Below are positions 8,624-17,412 of a stretch of 64,000 nucleotides of DNA, piece by piece (position 1 is the stretch's first letter; every line of letters begins with the position of its first letter). Location of the stretch: positions 451,056 through 515,055 of the forward strand of contig NZ_LKBT01000001.1 in NCBI RefSeq assembly GCF_002699985.1, in the 5' to 3' direction. Below the pieces are notes generated by a model. That model did no database searches, had not been told where the DNA came from, and was given only the letters and a program-made list of their open reading frames with translations. Made by a program: the position numbers and the translations under genes. Source of the DNA: Pseudomonas sp. ICMP 561. Its GTDB lineage: Bacteria > Pseudomonadota > Gammaproteobacteria > Pseudomonadales > Pseudomonadaceae.

Positions 8624-10618
8624 TCAAGGATTCCGGTGTCGCTGCTGATAACTCCAATCCACGATGTCGCCGTCAGGGGCATACCCGTTCACGGTCTCCA
8701 TGAGTATTTTCCTGACCCGCGCATAGTCATCTTCCGCAACAGCAATGAGCAATTGGTCCAGATAATCCTTCATCTTCTCCCATGAAAGATAATCTTCATT
8801 GGCACTCATGATCATCGGATGCTGCGTGGAGACAACGTTATCGCCAATCAATAACTCTTCGTAAAGTTTCTCTCCGGGGCGCAACCCGGTGAACTCGATA
8901 GGAATATCGCCCTGCGGATTCTTCTCGGATCGAATGCTAAGCCCGGACAGGTGCACCATCTTTTCCGCCAGGTCGACAATTTTGACCGGCTCGCCCATGT
9001 CCAGCACAAATACATCACCGCCCATGCCCATCGAGCCGGCCTGGATGACCAGCTGCGCGGCTTCAGGAATAGTCATGAAGTACCGGGTAATTTTGGGGTG
9101 AGTGACGGTAAGCGGTCCGCCGGACTTAATCTGTTTGTGGAATAACGGGATAACAGATCCGGACGAGCCCAGCACATTGCCAAACCGGACCATGATGAAA
9201 CGGGTTTTGTTGACCTGATGAATATTCGAGGTATCACCAAACATGACCGGTGATAGCTCTCGACTTAACGCTTGAAGGGTCATTTCGGCAAGTCGCTTTG
9301 TTCCTCCCATGACGTTGGTAGGACGCACAGCCTTGTCAGTCGAAATCAGCACGAAGTTGGCAACCCCGGCTTGAAGGGACGCTTGAGCCGTATTAACCGT
9401 GCCCAGCACATTGTTGATCACACCTTCGGCGATATTGTGTTCAACCATAGGCACATGTTTATACGCAGCCGCATGATAAACCGTGGTCACGTTCCAGGTT
9501 TTCAGGGTGTCGTATAGCTTGGACTGGCTGCGCACTGAACCAAGAATCGGCAGCAGCTTTACCGGCAAGGTCCTGCTTTGAACAAAGGCCTCCAACTCGG
9601 AAAAAATGGTGTAGAGATTAAACTCGCTATGATCGAACAGGATAAGAGTAGTGGGCTCCAATAATACGATCTGGCGGCACAGTTCCGATCCAATCGATCC
9701 TCCGGCCCCAGTGACCAGAACCGTCTGCCGCTTGATGCAGCGCTCAAGCAGGTGATCCTGAGCAGGCACGGGGTCACGCCCCAGAAGGTCAGCGATGTCC
9801 ACTTCCTGAAGATCGTCGACTTTTACTCGCCCCGCCGCCAGATCCATGAACCCTGGAACGCTTCGGACGTGGAGAGGGAAGCCTTCGAGAAATCCTAAAA
9901 TCTCACGCCGACGCCCACGTGTCGAAGAGGGAATGGCCAGCAGGATTTCCTGAGCCCCGGTCATTTCCATCATTCGCTGAATATGCTGAGGCTTGTAAAC
10001 CTGTAGCCCGGAAATGATCCGGTTAGTGATGGAACTGTCATCATCGATAAACGCAACAGGGCGCATGAGGCGTCCCATTCGTAATGCCGCCACTAATTGA
10101 TTGCCCGCTGAGCCCGCACCGTAGATAGCAACTTTGAGGATGCCATCCTCCCGATTGCTAAAGGGTACATGCTGCGACGCTGCAAACCAGTCGCCAAGGA
10201 AGTACTGACGCATGGCAAGACGCAAGCCGCCGATCATGACCAGGCTCAACCACCAGTAGTTGAACATGATGGACCGTGGTACCAACGGCTTGTGATTGCT
10301 GTAGACATAAACCAGGCAGCCTAGAATCAATGCAGAAAGGCTGACCGCTTTGATGATAGCGATGAGGGCATCGTTACCGAAGTAGCGCATGACGGCCCGG
10401 TAAAGGCCCATTCGAATGAAAAGCGGGATGGCGACAATGGGGGCGCTGATAAACAACCAGGTGTGTGAGTGCAGAGGGTTAATCAAATCGTCGGCGCCAA
10501 GCCGCACGAAAAATGCCATCCACAACGCAGCCCACACCAGGACAATATCAGTGGCTACCTGAATGATTCGTTTTTGACGGCGAGGCAGCGCTAACAGGAA
10601 TGCTCTAAGTTTTTCCAT
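8624..10618 (-). CDS. wbpM: WbpM-type membrane UDP-GlcNAc 4,6-dehydratase, copy 1
   Basis: 664 residues. Four N-terminal membrane segments (about residues 20-135) come first, then a CoA-binding-like Rossmann domain with GAGSAG (167-172), then the cytoplasmic dehydratase domain with TGAGGSIG (303-310). The active site is the altered Ser-Met-Lys type of WbpM/CapD (STDK at 426-429, Met437-x3-Lys441) instead of Ser-Tyr-Lys. The product UDP-4-keto-6-deoxy-GlcNAc feeds FucNAc/QuiNAc synthesis for O antigen. The start has AAGGGGA just upstream. It lies directly downstream of a full-length paralogue (10863-12857), separated by about 245 bp. Confidence 0.94.
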   Translation of the reverse strand: MEKLRAFLLALPRRQKRIIQVATDIVLVWAALWMAFFVRLGADDLINPLHSHTWLFISAPIVAIPLFIRMGLYRAVMRYFGNDALIAIIKAVSLSALILGCLVYVYSNHKPLVPRSIMFNYWWLSLVMIGGLRLAMRQYFLGDWFAASQHVPFSNREDGILKVAIYGAGSAGNQLVAALRMGRLMRPVAFIDDDSSITNRIISGLQVYKPQHIQRMMEMTGAQEILLAIPSSTRGRRREILGFLEGFPLHVRSVPGFMDLAAGRVKVDDLQEVDIADLLGRDPVPAQDHLLERCIKRQTVLVTGAGGSIGSELCRQIVLLEPTTLILFDHSEFNLYTIFSELEAFVQSRTLPVKLLPILGSVRSQSKLYDTLKTWNVTTVYHAAAYKHVPMVEHNIAEGVINNVLGTVNTAQASLQAGVANFVLISTDKAVRPTNVMGGTKRLAEMTLQALSRELSPVMFGDTSNIHQVNKTRFIMVRFGNVLGSSGSVIPLFHKQIKSGGPLTVTHPKITRYFMTIPEAAQLVIQAGSMGMGGDVFVLDMGEPVKIVDLAEKMVHLSGLSIRSEKNPQGDIPIEFTGLRPGEKLYEELLIGDNVVSTQHPMIMSANEDYLSWEKMKDYLDQLLIAVAEDDYARVRKILMETVNGYAPDGDIVDWSYQQRHRNP

Positions 10619-10862
10619 GGTCCCCTTCAGTCCCCTTGATCAGCATCCTGGGTCATCTACGCAACCTGCAGAACATCAGGCGAGGATGAAGTCGTTACGA
10701 GTTATCTCAAAAACTATAGAACAACGCTATCAATTATAGAGCCGCGTCGTTAAATTTCATGTTGAGGGCAGACTGTTTGTTACAGCGGTTCGACAAGCGA
10801 TCTAAACGTAGCCTAATGCCATGTATATCCATGATCTCATATATTCCCCCGCGCGCTCGCCC

Positions 10863-12857
10863 TTACTGGGGGTCAGCACGCGTCTCAAGGTAATTCCAGT
10901 CAACAATGTCACCCTCTGGGGCGTAACCAGCAACCAGGTCGCCTAATACACGCCTCACATCCGGATAGTCGTCTCTTGAAACCGCATCGAGAAGTAACTC
11001 CAGTTGCTCCTTGAGCTGGCTCCAGGGCAGGAAATCTTCCTGAGCACTCATGATCATCGGGTGGCGTGTCGAGACGACGTTATCGCCGATCAACAACTCT
11101 TCATAGAGCTTCTCACCCGGCCGCAATCCAGTGAACTCGATAGCGATGTCACCGTGAGGGTTGCGCTCGGATCGAATACTGAGCCCGGAAAGATTGATCA
11201 TTCGCTCGGCGAGTTCAATGATCTTGACCGGGGCGCCCATGTCCAGCACGAAGACTTCCCCGCCCCGGCCCATGGAGCCTGCCTGTATCACCAACTGAGC
11301 GGCTTCAGGAATAGTCATGAAATAACGGGTGATGGCCGGGTGCGTCACGGTCAGCGGACCACCGCTCTTGATCTGTTGGTGAAACAGTGGAATGACCGAA
11401 CCTGATGAGCCAAGCACATTACCGAAGCGCACCATCGTGAATCGTGTCTTGTTGACTTGAGAAACATTGCTGCTGCCACGAAACAGTACCGGCGCAACTT
11501 CACGACTAAGGGCCTGGAGAACCATTTCTGCAAGCCGCTTGGTACTGCCCATTACATTGGTCGGACGCACAGCCTTGTCGGTAGAGATCAAAACAAAGTT
11601 GGTGACACCGGCCTGCAACGCAGCCTGTGCCGTATGCAAAGTGCCCATGACATTGTTAAGCACGCCTTCGGCAATGTTGTGTTCAACCATCGGGACATGC
11701 TTATAAGCCGCGGCGTGGTAAACCGTGTCCACGCCCCAGGTATTCATCACATCGACCATTTTGCCGAAGTAACGAACCGAGCCGAGAATAGGCAATACTT
11801 CAACGTCCAGCAAACTCCTCCTAACCTGCTTGTCCAACTCACCAACAATGCTGTAAAGGTTGAACTCGCTGTGATCAAGCAACAGAAGTTTGGTGGGCTT
11901 GAGCAACAGGATCTGGCGACAGAGCTCAGAGCCAATTGAGCCCCCTGCTCCCGTGACCATTACGACTTTGCCGGTGATACAGTGCTCCAGCAGATCATCC
12001 TGCGCAGGCACAGCATCGCGACCGAGCAAGTCAGCGATATCGACCTCCTGGATGTCATCGACCTTTACCCTGCCGCTGGCCAGATCCGCGAGGGCTGGAA
12101 CACTGCGTACGTGCAGCGCATAGCCTTCCAGATATTCGAGAATCTCTCGACGCCGAACTCGTGTGGTTGATGGCAAGGCCAGGAGTACTTCTTCAGCGCC
12201 TGTCGCGTCGATCATTTGCTGAATGTGCCGGGGTTTATAAACCTGCAATCCGGCAATCGTACGCTTGGTGATGGTTTCATCGTCGTCGATGAACGCCACG
12301 GGCCGCATGGAGCGCCCCATACGCAACGCAGCGACCAACTGGTTGCCAGCTGAACCCGCGCCATAGATCGCAACTTTGGGCAGACCATCATTGCGTGAAG
12401 CAAAAGGCACATGCTGCACTGCCATGAACCAGTCGCCCATGAAGTACTGACGCATGAACAGCCGTAAACCACCGACCATGACCAGGCTCAACCACCAGTA
12501 GTTGAACACGATGGAGCGCGGGACGATTATCTTCTGATCGCTGTACCAGTACACAAAGAAACCTACCAGCAACGCAGACAGGCTTACCGCTTTGCAAATA
12601 GTGATCAGCGCATCGTTGCCGAAAAAGCGCATCACCGCTCTGTACATGCCAAAGCGGATGAAGATGGGAATGGTCAGTAAGGGCGTCGCAATAAAAAGCC
12701 AAAAATGGGCGGTGAGGGCCGTATAAGCAACGTCAAACCCGAGTCGCACAAAAAACGCGAGAGCCAGGGCAGCCCAGACAATAACGACGTCAGCACCGAC
12801 CTGCAGCATTCGTTTATTTTGGCGCGAAAGACCGAGCATTCGCGAGCGCAACGACAT
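10863..12857 (-). CDS. wbpM: WbpM-type membrane UDP-GlcNAc 4,6-dehydratase, copy 2
   Basis: Full-length paralogue of the gene at 8624-10618: the same four membrane segments, GAGSAG, TGAGGSIG and Met-x3-Lys active site (NVMGSTK). Similarity runs from end to end, with scattered substitutions and no shared indels of note. I use the second ATG (12857, MSLRSRM) because GAGGG precedes it by 6 bases and touches the first ATG (12863). Start at 12857 gives 664 residues, as in the other copy. It follows wbpL by 84-90 bp on the same strand, the usual wbpL-wbpM arrangement, so this may be the ancestral copy and 8624-10618 the extra one, or the reverse. Confidence 0.94.
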   Translation of the reverse strand: MSLRSRMLGLSRQNKRMLQVGADVVIVWAALALAFFVRLGFDVAYTALTAHFWLFIATPLLTIPIFIRFGMYRAVMRFFGNDALITICKAVSLSALLVGFFVYWYSDQKIIVPRSIVFNYWWLSLVMVGGLRLFMRQYFMGDWFMAVQHVPFASRNDGLPKVAIYGAGSAGNQLVAALRMGRSMRPVAFIDDDETITKRTIAGLQVYKPRHIQQMIDATGAEEVLLALPSTTRVRRREILEYLEGYALHVRSVPALADLASGRVKVDDIQEVDIADLLGRDAVPAQDDLLEHCITGKVVMVTGAGGSIGSELCRQILLLKPTKLLLLDHSEFNLYSIVGELDKQVRRSLLDVEVLPILGSVRYFGKMVDVMNTWGVDTVYHAAAYKHVPMVEHNIAEGVLNNVMGTLHTAQAALQAGVTNFVLISTDKAVRPTNVMGSTKRLAEMVLQALSREVAPVLFRGSSNVSQVNKTRFTMVRFGNVLGSSGSVIPLFHQQIKSGGPLTVTHPAITRYFMTIPEAAQLVIQAGSMGRGGEVFVLDMGAPVKIIELAERMINLSGLSIRSERNPHGDIAIEFTGLRPGEKLYEELLIGDNVVSTRHPMIMSAQEDFLPWSQLKEQLELLLDAVSRDDYPDVRRVLGDLVAGYAPEGDIVDWNYLETRADPQ

Positions 12858-12947
12858 TTTCATCCCTCAACCACACTAATCCATACGCTATTGTACGGAC
12901 TGTCGTTGGACCGCGCTTAGTTGAAAACGACCTTTGTAGCTTTTTTA

Positions 12948-13982
12948 TTACAGACGGTTGGCATCATTGGACTCAAGCCCGCCCGCCCCTAGCACTAAAG
13001 CCAGTGCCAACAACGGTACATATGCAATGACCAGCAGGGTTGCGCCATCAAATCCCCAGATGCCTGTCGCCATGGCCAGCGGCAGCAGCCAGAACACGTT
13101 GATAGCCATCACCCCCAAGGTAACCGGCAAATGCCGACCAAAACGACGTGACGCAAACTGGTAGGCATGGGAGCGATGCGCCTCGTACACCTTGTCACCG
13201 CGTACCAGTCGGCGAATGAGTGTTGCAGTTGCATCGACGATAAATACGCCCAGCAAAATCAGCCAGCTCCATAACAAGGACGGCTCAGCCCATGCAGCTT
13301 GCAGCGAAAGAAGCCCGACGATGACGCCGAGAAAGCCGCTACCGGCATCGCCCATGAAAATTCGAGCGGGTGGGAAATTCCAGAACAGAAAGCCTGCTAC
13401 GGCAGCAGCCAGGAACAGTGGTAAAACGATCAACGACCCATGGCCTGAAAGCACATAGATCAGACAGGCACCCAGGCACACGCAAATCGCCTCTACACTG
13501 GCGATGCCATCGATGCCATCCATGAAGTTGTAAAGGTTGAGCATCCAGACCAGATAGAACAGCGTCAGGACATGCCCTATCCAACCGAGGTCGAACGTCG
13601 CACCAAACAGACTGAACGGCGGCAGGCCGCCTAACCAGTAAAGCCCCCAGATCGCGGCACTGAAATGCCCAAGCAACCGCCAGCGCGCCGCAATGTGGCC
13701 GTGGTCATCGAGGAAACCCAGAATCGCAACGACCAGGCCTGCACCGCCCAGGGCAAGCGTCGCATGCCAGGCCCCGGGGCTTTCAACCTGCATAACCAGC
13801 AGCGCCAATAAAAAGCTCAGGACAATAGCGACACCCCCGCCCCGAGGCGTGGGCAAACTATGGGAGCTTCGCGCGTTGGGAATGTCCATGAGGCTACGTG
13901 CCAATGCGTAACGCCGTAATACCCAGGTGAGCCCCGCCGTTAACAAAACGATCGCAGGCACCCACCAGAAACTCAAATCCAT
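12948..13982 (-). CDS. wbpL: Undecaprenyl-phosphate GlcNAc/FucNAc-1-P transferase, WbpL
   Basis: Integral membrane enzyme of the MraY/WecA family that starts lipid-linked O-polysaccharide by moving a HexNAc-1-phosphate onto undecaprenyl phosphate. About 344 residues with some ten membrane segments. Diagnostic motifs: PNARSSHSLPTPRGGG, LGFLDDHGH (DD magnesium motif), NLYNFMDGIDGIA and FPPARIFMGDAGS, and the C-terminal HRSHAYQ region. The start at 13982 (MDLSFWW) begins just before the first membrane helix. The frame extends to 14051 inside wbpV, but those residues are not typical. It is linked to wbpV upstream and wbpM downstream, as in P. aeruginosa. Confidence 0.93.
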   Translation of the reverse strand: MDLSFWWVPAIVLLTAGLTWVLRRYALARSLMDIPNARSSHSLPTPRGGGVAIVLSFLLALLVMQVESPGAWHATLALGGAGLVVAILGFLDDHGHIAARWRLLGHFSAAIWGLYWLGGLPPFSLFGATFDLGWIGHVLTLFYLVWMLNLYNFMDGIDGIASVEAICVCLGACLIYVLSGHGSLIVLPLFLAAAVAGFLFWNFPPARIFMGDAGSGFLGVIVGLLSLQAAWAEPSLLWSWLILLGVFIVDATATLIRRLVRGDKVYEAHRSHAYQFASRRFGRHLPVTLGVMAINVFWLLPLAMATGIWGFDGATLLVIAYVPLLALALVLGAGGLESNDANRL

Positions 13983-14029
13983 CAAGCGGCTACATCCTTC
14001 GAAAAACGGCCATTCTATACGGTTCGCAC

Positions 14030-14998
14030 TCAGGAGCGGGATTGCAACCATTGTCTGGCACTGTCGCGCAATGCATCGGCCGCACTAATCTCAGGCTGCC
14101 ACCCCAACAAGTGACGTGCCTTACTGGCGTCTACCTGCAACGAACCGCACAGTTGCTGGCCCAGCCCTTTTCGGCCAAGCAAAGCCAGACCCCTGCGCAA
14201 TGCCGAGACCGGAACAGGAAGAAGCGTTGCGCGATGCCCCATGCCCTGCGCCAGAAACTCAACCAATTGAGTCGTCGAAACATCCTGCCCATCGGCGATC
14301 ACAAAGGACTCATTGGCAGCCGCTGGATGCGTAAGGCAAAGCTCAAGAAACCCCACCAGATTTTGCAGGGCTATCATGCTTCGGGCATTACAAACGCGGC
14401 CCAGGGGCAGCGGAAACCGCTTGCCAACAAGTCCTAGCAGGCGGGCGAAGTTGCCGGGCGCATGACCCGCGTAGACCAGCGGTGGACGAACGATCACCAA
14501 TTCCATGGGTTGACCTGCCACCAGATCCCGCAATGCCAGCTCGGCTTCAAGCTTCGACTGGGCATAAGCCTGCTGCGGATGGGGAGTGGAAAGCTCAGTG
14601 AAAGGTTGACCGAGTGGGGTTTCAGGACCGTTGACACCAATGGAACTGATAAATACAAATCGTCGAACCCCTGCTTCCATTGCCTGGCGGGCCAAGGCCA
14701 GCGTGCCTTCGACGTTGACCTTGCGAAATTGCTCAAGCGGATTCGCTTCTTCTTCTAGCAGGACGTGCGCTCTGCCTGCGGTGTGAATCACCACATCACA
14801 ATGGGTTAGCGCGTCGGACCAGTTGGTGTTGCGATCGATACTGGCGACTTGTATCCAGTCTTCAGAGACGTCTTCTGGACGACGTGATGTGCCACGCACC
14901 GCCGCGCCTCGGTTAGACAGGGAGTCGAACAGAGCTCGGCCAATGAAACCGGTGGCACCGGTGATTAGGTATTTAGGGGTCGCTAACTGAGGGTACAT
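14030..14998 (-). CDS. wbpV: NAD-dependent UDP-HexNAc C4-epimerase/reductase, WbpV-like
   Basis: 322-residue extended short-chain dehydrogenase. The NAD motif TGATGFIG is near residue 14, HTAGRAHV at about 72-79, SSIGVNG at about 118-124 and the Tyr-x3-Lys pair in QAYAQSKLEAE. WbpV-type enzymes act on the 4-keto sugar from WbpM to give the UDP-FucNAc or QuiNAc that WbpL uses. The gene is first of the minus-strand run wbpV-wbpL-wbpM-wbpM and is divergent from the glycosyltransferase at 15292. Whether it is a C4 epimerase or a 4-ketoreductase cannot be told from sequence alone. Confidence 0.88.
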   Translation of the reverse strand: MYPQLATPKYLITGATGFIGRALFDSLSNRGAAVRGTSRRPEDVSEDWIQVASIDRNTNWSDALTHCDVVIHTAGRAHVLLEEEANPLEQFRKVNVEGTLALARQAMEAGVRRFVFISSIGVNGPETPLGQPFTELSTPHPQQAYAQSKLEAELALRDLVAGQPMELVIVRPPLVYAGHAPGNFARLLGLVGKRFPLPLGRVCNARSMIALQNLVGFLELCLTHPAAANESFVIADGQDVSTTQLVEFLAQGMGHRATLLPVPVSALRRGLALLGRKGLGQQLCGSLQVDASKARHLLGWQPEISAADALRDSARQWLQSRS

Positions 14999-15291
14999 AG
15001 CAGGTCAATACCGGTCTTGAAATAATTAAGCGCACGTGTTGCGTAGCCACGGTTGTAGCCAGCTAGACAGGATCACACCATGATTCGCTTGAGAAGACGC
15101 TAATTGTAGGCAGCTTAATCAATGACAACACCGCAATGCACACACATATGCCCGCTGAGAACCTTCAGAGATGGCAGGTCGTCAAAAATCGCCGCTCAAT
15201 TGCTGCTCCATACACCAAATACATTGCCATGTGACTCAGATCACTGACAATGCGTAAAATGTAGGATTATCAAAACAAGGCTTCCCCAAGA
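14999..15291. promoter_or_regulatory. Divergent intergenic region between wbpV and the O-polysaccharide block
   Basis: About 290 bp, AT-rich, from which transcription must leave both ways. I could not find a convincing sigma-70 pair, nor a JUMPstart/ops element (GGCGGTAG core) on either strand. The boundary also marks the switch from GC-rich backbone-like genes to the AT-richer block. Confidence 0.35.
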
Positions 15292-16296
15292 ATGCGTATC
15301 ACTGGAACGGGCATTGCAGATAGCGAAAGTGAGGTTTCGCACCTAGATACCCTTACTGCAGAGAATAATGCAAGCGACCCATCTGTAGCGATCCTGATGT
15401 GTACCTATAACGGCGCACGGTACCTTCGGGAACAGCTCAATTCGTTCTCTGAGCAGACCTGCACCCGCTGGACGGTATTTGTTTCTGATGATGCGTCTAC
15501 CGACGAGACGCTAGATATACTCGCCGAGTTTCAACAAAAGTGGGGGGAAGACCGGCTGGTTCTATTCAAAGGACCCTGTGAAGGCTTCGCGCGAAACTTT
15601 ATTTCGCTTGTTCAAAAACCTGAGATCAACGCTGACTTTTTTGCTTTCAGCGATCAAGACGATATCTGGTTTGCAGAAAAGCTCGCACGGAGCCTTGACT
15701 GTCTGAAACACGTGCCCAAAAACAAGCCTGCGCTATATTGCTCCCGGACCCGCCTGATCGACGCAGATAAAAAAATAATTGGCCTTTCTCCACTTTTTTC
15801 AAAACCACCTGCTTTTAAAAACGCACTGGTTCAGAGCCTTGCGGGTGCAAATACAATGCTCATCAACCATTCAGCTCGGGATCTTTTACTACAGTTGCCA
15901 GAGCATTCATCACCGGTATCCCATGACTGGCTAACCTATCTAATTGTTAGCGGTTGCGATGGAGAGGTCGTTTATGATGCCAAGCCCACTCTCGATTATC
16001 GCCAGCACGGAGGTAACTTGATTGGTGCAAAAACAACAAGCCTGGATAAATTAAAACGCGTGCGCGGGATGTTTTCGGGGCGCTTTGCGCAATGGAACGA
16101 CAGGAATCTCGACATATTAAACAAGATGAAATCACTCCTCTCAGAGGAAAATCAAAAAGTTCTGACACGCTTTGAGGGCGCCCGGAATGAAAAATTCTTC
16201 AAACGCCTGATCGCATTTAGCAGCACTGGTGTTTATAGGCAAACTTCACGCGAAAACTTGATCCTGCTAGTAGCAATCCTTCTTGGAAGGATCTGA
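15292..16296 (+). CDS. GT2 glycosyltransferase, rhamnosyltransferase-like
   Basis: 334-residue GT-A fold enzyme of the GT2 family. After about 30 non-conserved residues come ILMCTYNGARYLREQL, the nucleotide-binding SDDASTDET and the acceptor/metal motif FSDQDDIW. A late DYRQHGGN motif is typical of RgpF/WbbL-type rhamnosyl or related transferases. No membrane segment is obvious, so it acts on the inner face of the membrane on the growing lipid-linked chain. It shares this motif set with the GT2 at 32678-33601. Donor sugar unknown. It is first in the plus-strand block, followed by a 330-bp gap before wzm. Confidence 0.85.
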   Translation: MRITGTGIADSESEVSHLDTLTAENNASDPSVAILMCTYNGARYLREQLNSFSEQTCTRWTVFVSDDASTDETLDILAEFQQKWGEDRLVLFKGPCEGFARNFISLVQKPEINADFFAFSDQDDIWFAEKLARSLDCLKHVPKNKPALYCSRTRLIDADKKIIGLSPLFSKPPAFKNALVQSLAGANTMLINHSARDLLLQLPEHSSPVSHDWLTYLIVSGCDGEVVYDAKPTLDYRQHGGNLIGAKTTSLDKLKRVRGMFSGRFAQWNDRNLDILNKMKSLLSEENQKVLTRFEGARNEKFFKRLIAFSSTGVYRQTSRENLILLVAILLGRI

Positions 16297-16626
16297 AAGT
16301 GACTCGTGAAAGCAGGGTCAGCGGGCACAGCCTGCAAGGTGAGCATCCAGGCGAGGAAGGCTTTTGCCAGCTTGCTGAACTCGTACGATTGCGCCATTGC
16401 AATCAGGGAGCGGGCGGTGGCGACAGCTCAAAATCTCGCCACCCAAGAACCATCATCCCTCCACCACAGCGGTCTGTCAGGTGGCTTTTTGGGAATGCAA
16501 CGTTAAGAATCCGGCTATCAAACATCATCTGCTACAAGCCTACTCGCTTTTTCGCTGAGGCCTCTTTATAATTCTGCGCCTTGACTAAGTAGGCCTGACA
16601 CCAGTTGTATAATTTTTGAGGTATGT
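16297..16626. other. Gap with possible gene debris
   Basis: 330 bp without a convincing gene, between the GT2 and wzm. It contains a protein-like minus-strand stretch (16305-16427) and otherwise only short frames. The wzm ribosome site (GAGG) is at its end. Confidence 0.5.
16305..16427 (-). pseudogene. Unidentified gene remnant
   Basis: The minus frame reads AVATARSLIAMAQSYEFSKL and goes on through AKAFLAWMLTLQAVPADPAF. It is closed upstream by TGA and lacks a start. The composition is that of a real helical protein and is more GC-rich than the flanking cluster genes, which suggests leftover DNA from a rearrangement. I do not recognise the family. Confidence 0.3.
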
Positions 16627-17412
16627 ATGAAGTTTGCAGAATGTGTCAGATTAGCGTGGGATTTGGCAAGGCGCGACCTGCAAGCTAAGTATAAACGGTC
16701 TTTTCTAGGTGTTTTCTGGATGTTGTTGACGCCGCTGTGTTTACTTTGTGTATACACGGTTGTATTTAACGGCATATTAAAAATTAGCTGGCACGAACCC
16801 GGCTCTACAACTTCTGTCGGATTCGTTCTACCGTTTTTCATCGGATTGTCTGTTTATCTGCTGCTCGCGGACATCGTTAACTCATCCACCACGCTATTTT
16901 CGAGCAAAAGAACATACGTTGTGAAATCACCATTTCCTCTATGGGTACTCTGGCTCGCCAACCTAATGCGCGCCTATGTACACGGCATAATCTACGCGGC
17001 AATTGTGTTGGTGTTGTGCCTCATCTACTCAGTTTTAAGTTGGCAAAACGTGGCGTGGTCTTTGGTTCTATTGATTCCGATAGTGGCTACCATTTCCTCG
17101 ACCTCGCTGATTTTGTCTGTTGTCGGTCCCTTTATCGGAGACATTTCAGAAGCGATAAGGCTGATGATGCGCGTGCTGTTTTATGCCGCCCCCATTTCTT
17201 ATCCATTGAGCATGGCACCTGAGGCCTATCGGTTTCTGCTTTGGCTCAACCCTTTGACGGTGATTGTCGAACCACTGAGAAACGCGCTCGTTTTCGGAAA
17301 TGGACCCTCTATCACAGTGCTATCGCTCCTCGTGGCCGCAGCGGTTATTTTGGTTGCGTTTTCAATATGGCTGTTCAACAGAATCAAAGGAGTAGTAGCC
17401 GATGTCGTCTGA
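16627..17412 (+). CDS. wzm: O-polysaccharide ABC transporter permease, Wzm
   Basis: 261-residue ABC-2 type permease with six membrane segments. It opens with the cytoplasmic amphipathic helix typical of Wzm (RLAWDLARRDLQAKYKRSFLG, here cited from its core RRDLQAKYKRSFLG) and VFWMLLTPL. The conserved LFYAAPISYPL and LNPLTVIVEPLRNAL stretches are near the end. It exports the finished undecaprenyl-linked O chain across the inner membrane with Wzt. GAGG precedes the ATG by 5 bases. It overlaps wzt by 11 bases. Confidence 0.93.
   Translation: MKFAECVRLAWDLARRDLQAKYKRSFLGVFWMLLTPLCLLCVYTVVFNGILKISWHEPGSTTSVGFVLPFFIGLSVYLLLADIVNSSTTLFSSKRTYVVKSPFPLWVLWLANLMRAYVHGIIYAAIVLVLCLIYSVLSWQNVAWSLVLLIPIVATISSTSLILSVVGPFIGDISEAIRLMMRVLFYAAPISYPLSMAPEAYRFLLWLNPLTVIVEPLRNALVFGNGPSITVLSLLVAAAVILVAFSIWLFNRIKGVVADVV

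Noticed and set aside
14999..15291. JUMPstart/ops anti-termination element before the O-polysaccharide block
   Set aside because: No GGCGGTAG-type core found on either strand here.
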